A DNA stretch of 64,000 bases from JANPBY01 sp963805505 (GTDB taxonomy: Bacteria > Actinomycetota > Actinomycetes > DATJPE01), in contig CAWDUP010000007.1 in the NCBI GenBank assembly GCA_963805505.1, forward strand, positions 558,001-622,000, written 5' to 3'. Made by a program: the position numbers and the translations under genes. Shown piece by piece: positions 37,958-47,142 of this stretch (positions are counted from its first letter, which is position 1; each line of letters opens with the position of its first letter). The notes beneath the pieces were generated by a model. That model did not search any database and was not told where the DNA came from. It saw only the letters and a program-made list of their open reading frames with translations.

Positions 37958-40069
37958 TCAGCCGACGTCGACCGGGTCGATCCGGACTCGGACCGGGACG
38001 GGTGCCTTGCGCGCCGAACGGCCGGCCTGGGCCGCGCTCAGCGCCAGAGCCAACGCAGCGGCATGGTCCTTGGCCGAGCGAACCAGGGCGCGCACCAGCT
38101 CGGGCTCGGAGCCCACCGGTTCGCGGCGTCCGCGATCACCGTTGACCACGGGCTGGACACCGATGACCTCGGCCCCGGCGGGCAGGTCGAGTGCTGAGAG
38201 CACCTCCTCGACCGCGCCCAGCTCGCCGCGCAGCTCGGCCAGCGAGGCTGCCGGTGGAAAACCGAGCGCGTCCCGGTCAGCGAGCTCACGGGCCGCGGAC
38301 CAGGCCGGATCCCATCGGACGAGCGCTTGTACGGCGCGATGCGCGGCGTCGGCCATGATCACGACTCGACCACCCTCCCCCGACGTGCGGACGAGCGCTG
38401 CCGCGGCGACCCAGCGCCGCAGCGCCTCCTCGCCGGCGCGCAGGTCTGGCCGGTCCAGCAGGGCCCAGCCGTCGAGCAGAAGGGCAGCCGCATAACCTCC
38501 CTCGGCCACAGGTTCCGCACCGGGGGTTGCCACGACCAGGGCCGACCCTGATCCGATGGTGGCCAAGACCGCGTCGCGACCCGAGGTGTGGACCGGCACG
38601 CCCGGGAAGGCGCGGCCCAGCTCCTCGGCCGTCCGGGCGGCGCCGGTGACGCTCGCCCGGAGCTTGGTGGCGCCACACTCACGGCAGCTGAATCGCCCGG
38701 CGGGACGACCGCACCACCGGCAATAGGGGACGGCGTGACCCGAGGTGAGCGCCAGCGGCCCGGAGCACTGGACGCATCGCGCCGGGGTGCGGCAGCGGAT
38801 GCAGGCCAGCGAGGGGAGGTAGCCCCGCCTGGGCACCTGAACGAGGACCGGTCCGTGCTCCAGCGCCTCGCGCGCGGTACGCCAGGCCAGGTGCGGCAGC
38901 CGCGCGCTCGCCGCCGCGGCATCCCGGGCGAGCTCGGCGTCATCCCCGGCCGGCCGGACGGTTGGCGCGAGCGCTCGTACTGTCGCACGTGGTGCACCAA
39001 GGGCGTGGGCCTGACCGTTGTCGATCAGCAGGCGACCCTCGGCGGTCATCGAGAAGCCGCCGATCAGCAGGCCGGCGTTCTCGGTCGCGGCCCGGATCGC
39101 CAGGACCTCACGGACATGGGGATAGGGAGCGTGCTGCTCGGCGTGCAGGTCGTCGCCGTCGTCCCAGACGATGGCGAGGCCCAGGTCGTGGACGGGGGCG
39201 AACTGGGCGGCGCGCGTGCCCACGACGCAGCGTGCGACGCCCCTGCTGATGGCAAGGAACCGCTTGTAGCGCTCGGCGGGGCCAAGGTCAGCGGTGAGCT
39301 CCACGTGCCGGCCGTCACCCAATGCGTCGGTCAGGGCTGCCGACACGCGTTGGACGTCTCTGGCGTCGGCCACGACGATCAAGGCGCCGCGCCCTGACGC
39401 CAGGGTCGCGCCCGCGGCGGCGGCGATCGCGCGCGGCCAGCTGGGGCCGGGAACTGCGGTCCACACCGCGTGCGGTGCCTTCCCGTCGGTGAGCGCGCGG
39501 AGGAAGGCAGGTCCGGCGGTGTAGTCACCCCAGGGACCATTCCCGGAGCCTTCAGGCGTCGGCGGAGGCGTCCGAGCAGTCATGGATGCCTTACTCTCTG
39601 CGCCGGCATGCCTCGGCGGGATGGCCAGTCTCAAGACGTCAGCCAGGACGCCTGCGTAGTGATCAGCGACCCTCCGTGTCACGGCGAGCAGCTGCGAGGA
39701 CAAGACGACCTCGGCGGACACGACGCGTTGAAGACGGGCCAGCTTGGCCGGGCTCTCGCTGTGGTCGGTGTGCTCGGCGCGCTGAACGACGTAGCCGTTG
39801 ACCAGCCGACCCGCAAAGCGCACGCGCACCCGGCAGCCCGGCACGGCGCTGTCGGCCATGGACGCCGGGACCGCATAGTCGAAGAACCGGTCGAGGTGGG
39901 CCAGGGAGATGTCGACCGCGACCCGCGCCACCGGAGCCGAGGCCGCAAGGGGCTCGACGGCCTTCGGCTTCGCCGTCCGCACCCGCGCGCGCGCTTGCTG
40001 CACGAGCTCGAGCTGGGTCGCCGGAGGCTCGCCGCCCTCGGTCCGCTCACTCACCCGAGGATCGTCCAC
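37958..40069 (-). CDS. priA: Primosomal protein N' (PriA), helicase motifs degenerate
   Basis: A replication-restart protein that binds stalled forks. 703 residues: an N-terminal 3'-DNA-binding domain (about 45-150), a helicase-like region and a zinc-binding module with paired cysteines (CIRCRTPARCVQC ... CRWCG ... CRECG). The Walker A position shows TAVPGPSWPRA, without GKT, and the Walker B/DEAH position shows IVWDDGDDLHAE. So ATP hydrolysis is unlikely. Actinobacterial PriA proteins are known for this loss. It lies 91 bp after metK. Confidence 0.9.
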   Translation of the reverse strand: MDDPRVSERTEGGEPPATQLELVQQARARVRTAKPKAVEPLAASAPVARVAVDISLAHLDRFFDYAVPASMADSAVPGCRVRVRFAGRLVNGYVVQRAEHTDHSESPAKLARLQRVVSAEVVLSSQLLAVTRRVADHYAGVLADVLRLAIPPRHAGAESKASMTARTPPPTPEGSGNGPWGDYTAGPAFLRALTDGKAPHAVWTAVPGPSWPRAIAAAAGATLASGRGALIVVADARDVQRVSAALTDALGDGRHVELTADLGPAERYKRFLAISRGVARCVVGTRAAQFAPVHDLGLAIVWDDGDDLHAEQHAPYPHVREVLAIRAATENAGLLIGGFSMTAEGRLLIDNGQAHALGAPRATVRALAPTVRPAGDDAELARDAAAASARLPHLAWRTAREALEHGPVLVQVPRRGYLPSLACIRCRTPARCVQCSGPLALTSGHAVPYCRWCGRPAGRFSCRECGATKLRASVTGAARTAEELGRAFPGVPVHTSGRDAVLATIGSGSALVVATPGAEPVAEGGYAAALLLDGWALLDRPDLRAGEEALRRWVAAAALVRTSGEGGRVVIMADAAHRAVQALVRWDPAWSAARELADRDALGFPPAASLAELRGELGAVEEVLSALDLPAGAEVIGVQPVVNGDRGRREPVGSEPELVRALVRSAKDHAAALALALSAAQAGRSARKAPVPVRVRIDPVDVG

Positions 40070-40160
40070 CCGTGGATCGTCTCAGGTCCCACCGACCCCG
40101 CCCTCGTCTGCGAACTTCCTGGTCGAGGGAGCGAACCGGTCGAGCGAGCGAAGCGGAACC

Positions 40161-41364
<1,204 letters not shown>

Positions 41365-41443
41365 AGGAGGCTCCTGCGTGCGAGAGGACAGGGGTACGGG
41401 CTGCGCAGCGGCGCTCAGCCGGGGTGACGGCAGTCTAGCCGCG

Positions 41444-41462
41444 GCAGGGGTACGTCCCCTGC
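41444..41462 (-). terminator. Hairpin between coaBC and metK
   Basis: GCAGGGG and CCCCTGC form a perfect 7-bp stem around a 5-nt loop. It lies 15 bp after the coaBC stop, with no U tract. It may attenuate read-through or stabilise the mRNA end. Confidence 0.4.
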
Positions 41463-41477
41463 AGGGCTGCGTGCGTC

Positions 41478-42722
41478 TCAGTCGGCACCACGGGATCGGT
41501 GAAGTTCGAGAAGTTTGAGTGCGCGGTCCCACACCGCGTCCGCGAGGTCTGCCTTCGGTCCATCACGAACCGGTGTCTCGCTTCCGTCGGCACCGATGAT
41601 CACCGCCGCGTTGTGCGGCACCTCGAACCCCCGTCCCTCGCCGACCTCGTTGACCACGAGCAGGTCGCAGCCCTTGCGGGCGAGCTTGGCACGCCCGTGA
41701 GCGAGTACGTCGCCGCCGGCGTCACCAGTCTCGGCCGCGAAGCCGACCACGACTTGGCCCTCCGGACGGCGTTGCACGAGCTCGGCCAGCACGTCCGCGG
41801 TGCGTTCAAGAGCAATCGGCTCCGGGACTCCCCCAAAATCGTCCTTCTTGACCTTCGATGCGCTCACCGATGCTGGTCGGAAGTCAGCGACCGCGGCAGC
41901 CATGACCACCACGTCGGCCGCGTCGGAGGAAGCCAGCACAGCGTCCCTGAGCTCAGCTGCTGTCCCCACGCGCACGACGTTCGATCCGGCCGGATCCTCC
42001 ATCGCCACGTTGGCTGCGATCAGTGTGACCTTGGCTCCCCGGGCGGCCGCCGTCCGCGCCAGCGCCCATCCCTGCCGGCCGCTGCTGCGGTTGCCCAGGA
42101 ACCGCACCGGATCGATCGGCTCGCGCGTACCGCCTGCAGAAACCACGACCTGCCGGCCCAGCAGGTCAGCGGCGGTGGCACCGGCAGCCCCACGCGCCAG
42201 GACTCGCAACGCCACCTCGACGATTTCGGCGGGGTCCGGCAACCTCCCAGGACCGGAGTCCGCTCCGGTCAGCCGTCCGACGGCGGGGTCGAGCACGACG
42301 ACTCCTCGAGCACGCAGCGCCTCGACGTTCGCCCGCGTCGCCGCGTGCTCCCACATCTCGGTGTGCATCGCAGGCGCAAGCACCACGGGACACCTCGCCG
42401 TCAACAAGGTCGCAGCCAGCAGATCGTCGGCGCGGCCGTGCACCGCTCGCGCCATCAGGTCTGCGGTGGCCGGCACGACCAGCACCAGGTCGGCCTCCTG
42501 CCCGAGGCGCACGTGGGGCACGGACGGAACATCACTCCACAGATCAGCGGCAACCGGGCGGCCGGAGAGCGCCTCCCAGGTCGCACGACCCACGAACTCC
42601 AAGGCAGAGGTGGTGGGCACCACCGTGACCTCGTGGCCGGACTCGGTCAGGCCGCGCAGCACCTCGCAGGCCTTGTAGGCCGCGATGCCCCCACTGACGC
42701 CGAGGACGACACGGCTGGGCAT
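41478..42722 (-). CDS. coaBC: Phosphopantothenoylcysteine synthetase/decarboxylase
   Basis: Two consecutive steps of coenzyme A synthesis. 414 residues. CoaC half (1-about 185), an FMN flavoprotein: GVSGGIAAYKACEVLR, the substrate motif PAMHTEMWEHAATRANVE with the conserved Asn-type segment. CoaB half: SAGGTREPIDPVRFLGNRSSG, then AAAVADFRP and KVKKDD. It lies 55 bp after rpoZ, the usual order. Confidence 0.95.
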   Translation of the reverse strand: MPSRVVLGVSGGIAAYKACEVLRGLTESGHEVTVVPTTSALEFVGRATWEALSGRPVAADLWSDVPSVPHVRLGQEADLVLVVPATADLMARAVHGRADDLLAATLLTARCPVVLAPAMHTEMWEHAATRANVEALRARGVVVLDPAVGRLTGADSGPGRLPDPAEIVEVALRVLARGAAGATAADLLGRQVVVSAGGTREPIDPVRFLGNRSSGRQGWALARTAAARGAKVTLIAANVAMEDPAGSNVVRVGTAAELRDAVLASSDAADVVVMAAAVADFRPASVSASKVKKDDFGGVPEPIALERTADVLAELVQRRPEGQVVVGFAAETGDAGGDVLAHGRAKLARKGCDLLVVNEVGEGRGFEVPHNAAVIIGADGSETPVRDGPKADLADAVWDRALKLLELHRSRGAD

Positions 42723-42777
42723 GCCTCGAGACTAGTTGGAACGGGCCGCGGCCGCGGGCGTACCTAGCCGCGCTGGG

Positions 42778-43053
42778 TCAGTCTTCGGTCGGGGTCTCGA
42801 CGTGCTCGAGGGTCAGCAGGCCGCCGTTGATCTCCCGCAGGGCCACCGCGAGTGGCTTCTCCTGGACGTGGGTGTCGACGAGCGGGCCGACGTACTCGAG
42901 CAGACCCTCACTGAGCTGGCTGTAGTAGGCGTTGATCTGGCGCGCGCGCTTGGCGGCGTAGAGCACCAGCCCGTACTTGTTGTCGACGGTGCCGAGCAGT
43001 TCGTCGATCGGGGGGTTGGTGATGCCTTCGGGTTGCGCGACGGTGCCGGACAC
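42778..43053 (-). CDS. rpoZ: RNA polymerase omega subunit
   Basis: 91 residues. The conserved omega core is IDELLGTVDNKYGLVLYAAKRARQINAYY, written here only by its ends: IDELL at 16-20 and ARQIN at 37-41. GTG start preceded by AAAGGA. Between gmk (20 bp) and coaBC. It promotes assembly of the beta' subunit. Confidence 0.95.
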   Translation of the reverse strand: MSGTVAQPEGITNPPIDELLGTVDNKYGLVLYAAKRARQINAYYSQLSEGLLEYVGPLVDTHVQEKPLAVALREINGGLLTLEHVETPTED

Positions 43054-43073
43054 GCGGGTCCTTTCGGACGAAG

Positions 43074-43694
43074 TCAGGGGGAGATTCCCATCAAGGTTAC
43101 CAGCCGGTCACACACCTCACCGACCTCAGCATTGACCAGCGCCACGTCGAACTCGCTCTCGGCGGCCAGCTCCACGCGGGCCACATCCAGGCGTCGGGCG
43201 ATGACCTCGGGTTCCTCGGTGCCTCGCTCGACGAGTCGCTCGACGAGGTCATCCCACGAGGGCGGCTTGAGAAAGACGAACAAGGCGTCGGGCATGGCCA
43301 GCCGCACCTGCCGCGCGCCGTTGAGCTCGATCTCCAGCACGACCGGGACGCCTGCGGCAAGGTGCTCCTCGACGGCTGCCCGCGGGGTGCCGTAGGAGTA
43401 GCCGGCGAACGACGCCCACTCCAGCAGCTGATGACTCTCGACCATCGCCGCGAACTGCTCGGCGCTGACGAAGGAGTAGTGCTCGCCGTCGACCTCGCCT
43501 GGACGCGGCGCTCTGGTGGTGACCGACACCGACAGCCACACCTGGGGGTGCTCGGCTCGCAGCCGCGCCACGACGGTGCTCTTGCCCACTCCCGAAGGCC
43601 CCGACAAGACCGTCAGTCGCGCTCGCTTGACCGGCCCGTGATCATCTGGCACCCGCTCCTGCGCCTGCTCCTGCGCGGATGTCTCCACCGTCAC
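43074..43694 (-). CDS. gmk: Guanylate kinase
   Basis: Phosphorylates GMP to GDP. 206 residues. The P-loop SGPSGVGKST is at 31-40, the GMP-binding segment SVTTRAPRPGEVDGEHYSFV at about 57-76. An N-terminal tail of about 25 residues precedes the core. GTG 43694 overlaps the mihF stop (GTGA). Confidence 0.95.
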   Translation of the reverse strand: MTVETSAQEQAQERVPDDHGPVKRARLTVLSGPSGVGKSTVVARLRAEHPQVWLSVSVTTRAPRPGEVDGEHYSFVSAEQFAAMVESHQLLEWASFAGYSYGTPRAAVEEHLAAGVPVVLEIELNGARQVRLAMPDALFVFLKPPSWDDLVERLVERGTEEPEVIARRLDVARVELAAESEFDVALVNAEVGEVCDRLVTLMGISP

Positions 43695-44017
43695 TCGGTC
43701 CCAGCAGCAGGAAACTCTCGCTCGAGGGCAGCTACCTGATTCACCCCGAGTCCACGGACGCGACGCGTGTCGGCGATCTGCAGACGTTCCATGATCTGGC
43801 GCGCGCGAATCTTTCCGACGCCGGGCAGTGCCTCGAGCAGCGCCGACACGCGCATCTTCGCGATGACATCGTTGGTCTCCCCCGCCGCGATGACCTCCGT
43901 GAGGGACGCCCCGCTGTGCTTGAGCCGGTTCTTGACCTCGGCGCGCTCGCGACGGGCTGCGGCTGCCTTGGCGAGCGCGGCGGCGCGTTGCTCGGGCGTG
44001 AGGGGCGGAAGTGCCAC
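43691..44017 (-). CDS. mihF: Actinobacterial integration host factor
   Basis: A nucleoid-associated protein, unrelated to HU/IHF of proteobacteria. 108 residues: a long N-terminal helix (about 6-45), then a helix-turn-helix region with the helix-hairpin-helix-like LLEALPGVGKIRARQIMERL (59-78). GTG start. It heads the cluster mihF-gmk-rpoZ-coaBC-metK-priA-def-fmt-rsmB. Confidence 0.93.
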   Translation of the reverse strand: MALPPLTPEQRAAALAKAAAARRERAEVKNRLKHSGASLTEVIAAGETNDVIAKMRVSALLEALPGVGKIRARQIMERLQIADTRRVRGLGVNQVAALEREFPAAGTE

Positions 44018-44073
44018 CGGTTCGGGCCTCTCCTGGAGTCGGATACGTGCCGGACTGTCGAGCCGATCCCCGG

Positions 44074-44103
44074 AACCTAGTCGGGCCGGGTGACCTGCGG
44101 CAA
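44074..44103 (-). promoter_or_regulatory. Promoter of mihF and its operon
   Basis: On the minus strand: TTGCCG (44103-44098), 18-bp spacer, TAGGTT (44079-44074). The predicted start is near 44067, 50 nt before the mihF GTG. Confidence 0.55.
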
Positions 44104-44234
44104 CGCACCCCGACCTCGGCCTTGTTCACTGTCTGCCGAGACACCACAAGAAGTTCGCTGAGGACGCAGCGAATCGGCCACCCTGGGACGTCTAGGACAC
44201 AGGGGCTTGATCAGCAGCGGCGATGGGAGGCGAC

Positions 44235-44804
44235 GTGGAGTTCGAGGAGTACGTCGCCGCGCGCGGCGCCGCACTGCTGCGCTTCGCCTACGTCCTGACC
44301 GCCGACTCCGACATGGCCGAGGATCTTGTGCAGTCAGCTCTCGCCGACGCCTACCGGCACTGGCGCCGCGTCGCGAGAGCCGACCACCCCGACGCCTACG
44401 TCCACCGCATCATCGTCAACCGGCACTTGTCGAGCCGCCGTCGCCGTTGGTGGGGGGAGCGACCGTCGGGCAGCGCTCCCGAGAGTGAAGGAAACGCACA
44501 CGACGCGTCGACCTCTGACATCGCCGACGCGGTTGCTGACCGCGACGAGACCCGGGCGGTACTCGACGGACTGCCCCCGCGCGCTCGAGCCGTACTCGTG
44601 CTGCGCTACTACGCCGACCTGGACGACGCAGCCATCGCCCAGGCTCTCGGTATCACCGAGAGCACCGTGCGAGCCACGGCCTCGCGGGCCTTGGCCAGCC
44701 TGCGGCAGACGTACCCGCTCGGCGACGACGCACGGCGTGCCGCAGCAGCCGTGACCACCACTCGACCCGGCCCGACCGATGCGACGGAGCAGGAGCAGCC
44801 ATGA
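44235..44804 (+). CDS. SigE-family ECF RNA polymerase sigma factor
   Basis: 189 residues. Region 2 (about 5-75) contains EEYVAARGAALLRFAYVLTAD, seen as EEYVAARG and LLRFAY; region 4 (about 120-175) contains the recognition helix ALGITESTVRATASRAL. The two are joined by a linker rich in Ser, Asp and Glu. GTG 44235 is chosen because GGGAGG lies 4-5 nt upstream; an ATG 12 bp earlier overlaps that ribosome-binding site. Divergent from mihF. The next gene overlaps by 4 nt and is its likely partner. Confidence 0.9.
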   Translation: MEFEEYVAARGAALLRFAYVLTADSDMAEDLVQSALADAYRHWRRVARADHPDAYVHRIIVNRHLSSRRRRWWGERPSGSAPESEGNAHDASTSDIADAVADRDETRAVLDGLPPRARAVLVLRYYADLDDAAIAQALGITESTVRATASRALASLRQTYPLGDDARRAAAAVTTTRPGPTDATEQEQP

Positions 44805-45844
44805 GGACGCGCAATGATGTGCCGGACGCCGAGCTCGAGGGTTACCTGAGGACACTGCTCGTCGACGAGGCCGCGCACGCGCCGTTGCCAGGAGATCTGG
44901 CCGGCGGTGCTGTACGGGCGGCCCAGCAACACCGACGGCGTACGGCTGCTGTCACCGCGGCCCTGTCGGTCTTGGTGCTCGTCTGCGGGGCGGCCGTCGT
45001 CCAGCAACTGGGCCAAACCGACTCCTCGGCCCCACCTGCTGGCCAGTCACCCAGTACCAGCGCGTCCGCGGCGCCGCTCGTGCCGGGCGAGGCGATGCTC
45101 ATGTTCCGAGGGGTAGAGGTACCCGTACCGGCAAAGTGGCTGGAGCCCGGCACCACAAGGTGCGGGACCGCCATAGCTGACGCTGCCTACGTGATCGACC
45201 CGTCTGTGCCTACGTTGCTGTGCGATGCCACTCCTCCTCACCCAGAAGTGATCACCGAAGTCGTGCTGCAACCGGTCTCGACCGTTGAGGCCGGCGATCG
45301 CGTCGCTGGGGAAACCTTGCTCCCGGACGGCCGTACCCGCATCGCCTCTGCCATCCCTCAGGGCGACGTCTGGCTGTCGGTGACATCTCCCGACGCGGAT
45401 CGGGCGCGGGAGCTGATGAGCGGCGTGCTCGTAGTCGACCGGGTGCAGGGCTGCCCCGTGCAACCTGCGCCGGTGCCGCCCACGAAGGACAGCACGTTGG
45501 TCGACTTCCAGCTCGGCGCCAGACCAGGCGGGGTCTGCGGCTACCGCGACGGCTGGCTGGTCGGGGCGGAGGTCCTCACCACCCAGGAAGTCGCACAGGT
45601 GGACGACCTACTAGGCGCGGCCCCAGACATGGCGGTGATCGACTGTGCTCGAGATGATTCCTCAGGGCCGGGCAACGGGTGGTGGCTCTCTCTGGACGGG
45701 GGTCACGTGTGGGTAGACGGATCCGGCCAGTGCCGAGGGACGTGGAGCAGCAACGACCTGAGCCGTCTCGTGACGCATGCCCTGGTGGACGCCGTGGGAA
45801 CCCTGGCTGCGGGGCCGGTGACCTTCGGTGGGCGTGGACCGTGA
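44801..45844 (+). CDS. Single-pass membrane protein, probable partner of the sigma factor
   Basis: 347 residues, not recognised by family. A short cytoplasmic N-terminus (1-46) precedes one membrane helix (about 49-67, AAVTAALSVLVLVCGAAVV). The exterior part of about 280 residues has a Pro/Ser linker (70-95) and six or more cysteines (TRCGT, LLCDA, GCPVQ, GVCGY, DCARD, GQCRG) that could form disulfides. No HxxxCxxC zinc motif of classical anti-sigma factors. The 4-nt overlap with the sigma gene is the reason to see it as its regulator or sensor; that is an inference. Confidence 0.7.
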   Translation: MRTRNDVPDAELEGYLRTLLVDEAAHAPLPGDLAGGAVRAAQQHRRRTAAVTAALSVLVLVCGAAVVQQLGQTDSSAPPAGQSPSTSASAAPLVPGEAMLMFRGVEVPVPAKWLEPGTTRCGTAIADAAYVIDPSVPTLLCDATPPHPEVITEVVLQPVSTVEAGDRVAGETLLPDGRTRIASAIPQGDVWLSVTSPDADRARELMSGVLVVDRVQGCPVQPAPVPPTKDSTLVDFQLGARPGGVCGYRDGWLVGAEVLTTQEVAQVDDLLGAAPDMAVIDCARDDSSGPGNGWWLSLDGGHVWVDGSGQCRGTWSSNDLSRLVTHALVDAVGTLAAGPVTFGGRGP

Positions 45845-45897
45845 GGACGGCCAGCGAATAGATGAGTCTCCAGCGTTTCGGTGGTCCTGCGTGTGGC

Positions 45898-46230
45898 TTA
45901 CTCCTCGGTGTGGACCGGCTCGACGGAAGGATCCATGTCGATCGAGCTCAGGCCGGCCAGCCACGGTCGGGTCCGTGCGGTCAGCAGACCCTCACGCACG
46001 GCCCGGTCGGCCTGAGCTGCTGCGTCGGCCTCCTCGACGGACTCGAAGCGGACGATCGCTACCCCTCCCCCGTCGCCGTCCAGGAACGGGCCACCCATGA
46101 CCAGCTGACCAGCGTCGAGCCAGCCCTTCATCGTGGCCAGATGATGGTCGACCCCCGGCTGCTCGCGGAACGAAGCGCCGGAAACCCAAGCGGGACCGGG
46201 CGAATGCGCGATCAGCTGCAGCACCGTCAC
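45898..46230 (-). CDS. YciI-family protein
   Basis: 110 residues from GTG 46230, which overlaps the stop of the SRPBCC gene. The ferredoxin-like fold is visible: LQLIAHSPGPAW, HHLATMKGWLDAGQLVMGGPF (with the conserved His and Gly) and VEEADAAAQADRAVREGLL. Related proteins are sometimes muconolactone-isomerase-like, but the role of this one is unknown. Last gene of the arsR operon. Confidence 0.8.
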   Translation of the reverse strand: MTVLQLIAHSPGPAWVSGASFREQPGVDHHLATMKGWLDAGQLVMGGPFLDGDGGGVAIVRFESVEEADAAAQADRAVREGLLTARTRPWLAGLSSIDMDPSVEPVHTEE

Positions 46231-46694
46231 GCGGCACCGACTGCGGCTTCGCTGACGACGTAGGCGCCGAGTACGAGGTCCCATCCCTCGGTGTAGTTGC
46301 CCACGAGCTCGCTACGGTCGCCGGACGCCGGCAACGGCACGTTCTCCCACCCGGTGTGGACGAGGCGCACCAACGTGCCGTCGCTCGCGGCGGTGAAGGT
46401 GACCTCGACGACCGTGTGTGGTTCGGGATCTTGGCCGGGGTGCCAGGTCATCGCCAACCTGTCCGGCGGCTCCCAGGCGAGGACCGAGCCCCACCAGCAG
46501 GCCGTACCGTCGGCCAAGGTCTCCACGAAGCCGCCCTCGTCGAGGACCAGGCCGAGACCGTCGGTGCCACCGACCGAATGGCTCTCGAGCGGCCACCAGC
46601 GCGCGACGTTGGTGGTGAATGCGGCGAATGCGGCCTCGGGCGCGACGGGCACCGAGACCTCCTTGACGATCGGGGGGATCTGGATGGCAGACAT
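46227..46694 (-). CDS. SRPBCC protein of the AHSA1 type
   Basis: 155 residues with the START-like helix-grip fold: KEVSVPVAPEAAFAAFTT at the start, RWWPLESHSVG, TWHPGQDP and a C-terminal helix GWDLVLGAYV. Genes of this type often follow an arsR repressor in actinobacteria and are thought to bind a hydrophobic small molecule; the ligand is not predictable. Shares one base with the arsR stop (TGATG). Confidence 0.88.
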   Translation of the reverse strand: MSAIQIPPIVKEVSVPVAPEAAFAAFTTNVARWWPLESHSVGGTDGLGLVLDEGGFVETLADGTACWWGSVLAWEPPDRLAMTWHPGQDPEPHTVVEVTFTAASDGTLVRLVHTGWENVPLPASGDRSELVGNYTEGWDLVLGAYVVSEAAVGAA

Positions 46695-47050
46695 CAGTGC
46701 TCCTGGGGGGTGTTAGTGGGTGCATGAGGTTGGGGCTGACTCGTCTCGGCGAGGTGATCGGCAAAGGCGTCGAGGACATCGGTCCAGAGGCCGTCGACAT
46801 AACGGCGTACGGCTTCCAGCCCCACCGTGTCGATGCGATAGAGGCTGCTGGTGCCTGAACGCACATGGGTCACCAGGCCGGAGGCACCCAGGACCTTCAG
46901 GTGCTTGGAGACGGCCGGGCGGCTCACCGGGAGTTGGGCGGCCAGCACGCCGACTGGCGACGGACCTTTGCGCAGCAGCTCGAGGATGCGACGACGCGTG
47001 GGGTCTCCGAGAGCATCAAGTGCGGTCGCGGAAGCGGGAGCGGCGTTCAT
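46694..47050 (-). CDS. ArsR-family transcriptional repressor
   Basis: 118 residues. Winged helix with GDPTRRRILELLRKGP and the recognition helix region VSRPAVSKHLKVLG; the wing is HVRSGTSSLYRID. No cysteine pair for arsenic or metal binding is present, so it is not a classical metal sensor. It probably represses its own operon through the perfect palindrome over its promoter. Confidence 0.92.
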   Translation of the reverse strand: MNAAPASATALDALGDPTRRRILELLRKGPSPVGVLAAQLPVSRPAVSKHLKVLGASGLVTHVRSGTSSLYRIDTVGLEAVRRYVDGLWTDVLDAFADHLAETSQPQPHAPTNTPQEH

Positions 47051-47052
47051 GG

Positions 47053-47090
47053 CATTGGTAACTCTATAGTTACCAATGCTTGGACGTCAA
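47053..47090 (-). promoter_or_regulatory. arsR promoter with embedded operator
   Basis: CATTGGTAAC and GTTACCAATG (47053-47062 and 47069-47078) form a perfect 10-bp inverted repeat with 6-bp spacer. On the minus strand TTGACG (47090-47085), a 16-bp spacer and TATAGA make a promoter, with the -10 box lying in the centre of the operator. The leader is only about 10 nt. Confidence 0.8.
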
Positions 47091-47142
47091 GCAGCGCCTC
47101 CGTCGGATTGGGGAAGGTTGTTGCTGCTGGAGCGACGCCCAA

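Noticed and set aside
41365..41477. SAM riboswitch before metK
   Set aside because: The 113-bp gap does not show the conserved core of SAM-I, SAM-II or SAM-IV aptamers; only a simple hairpin and a TAGACT box are seen.
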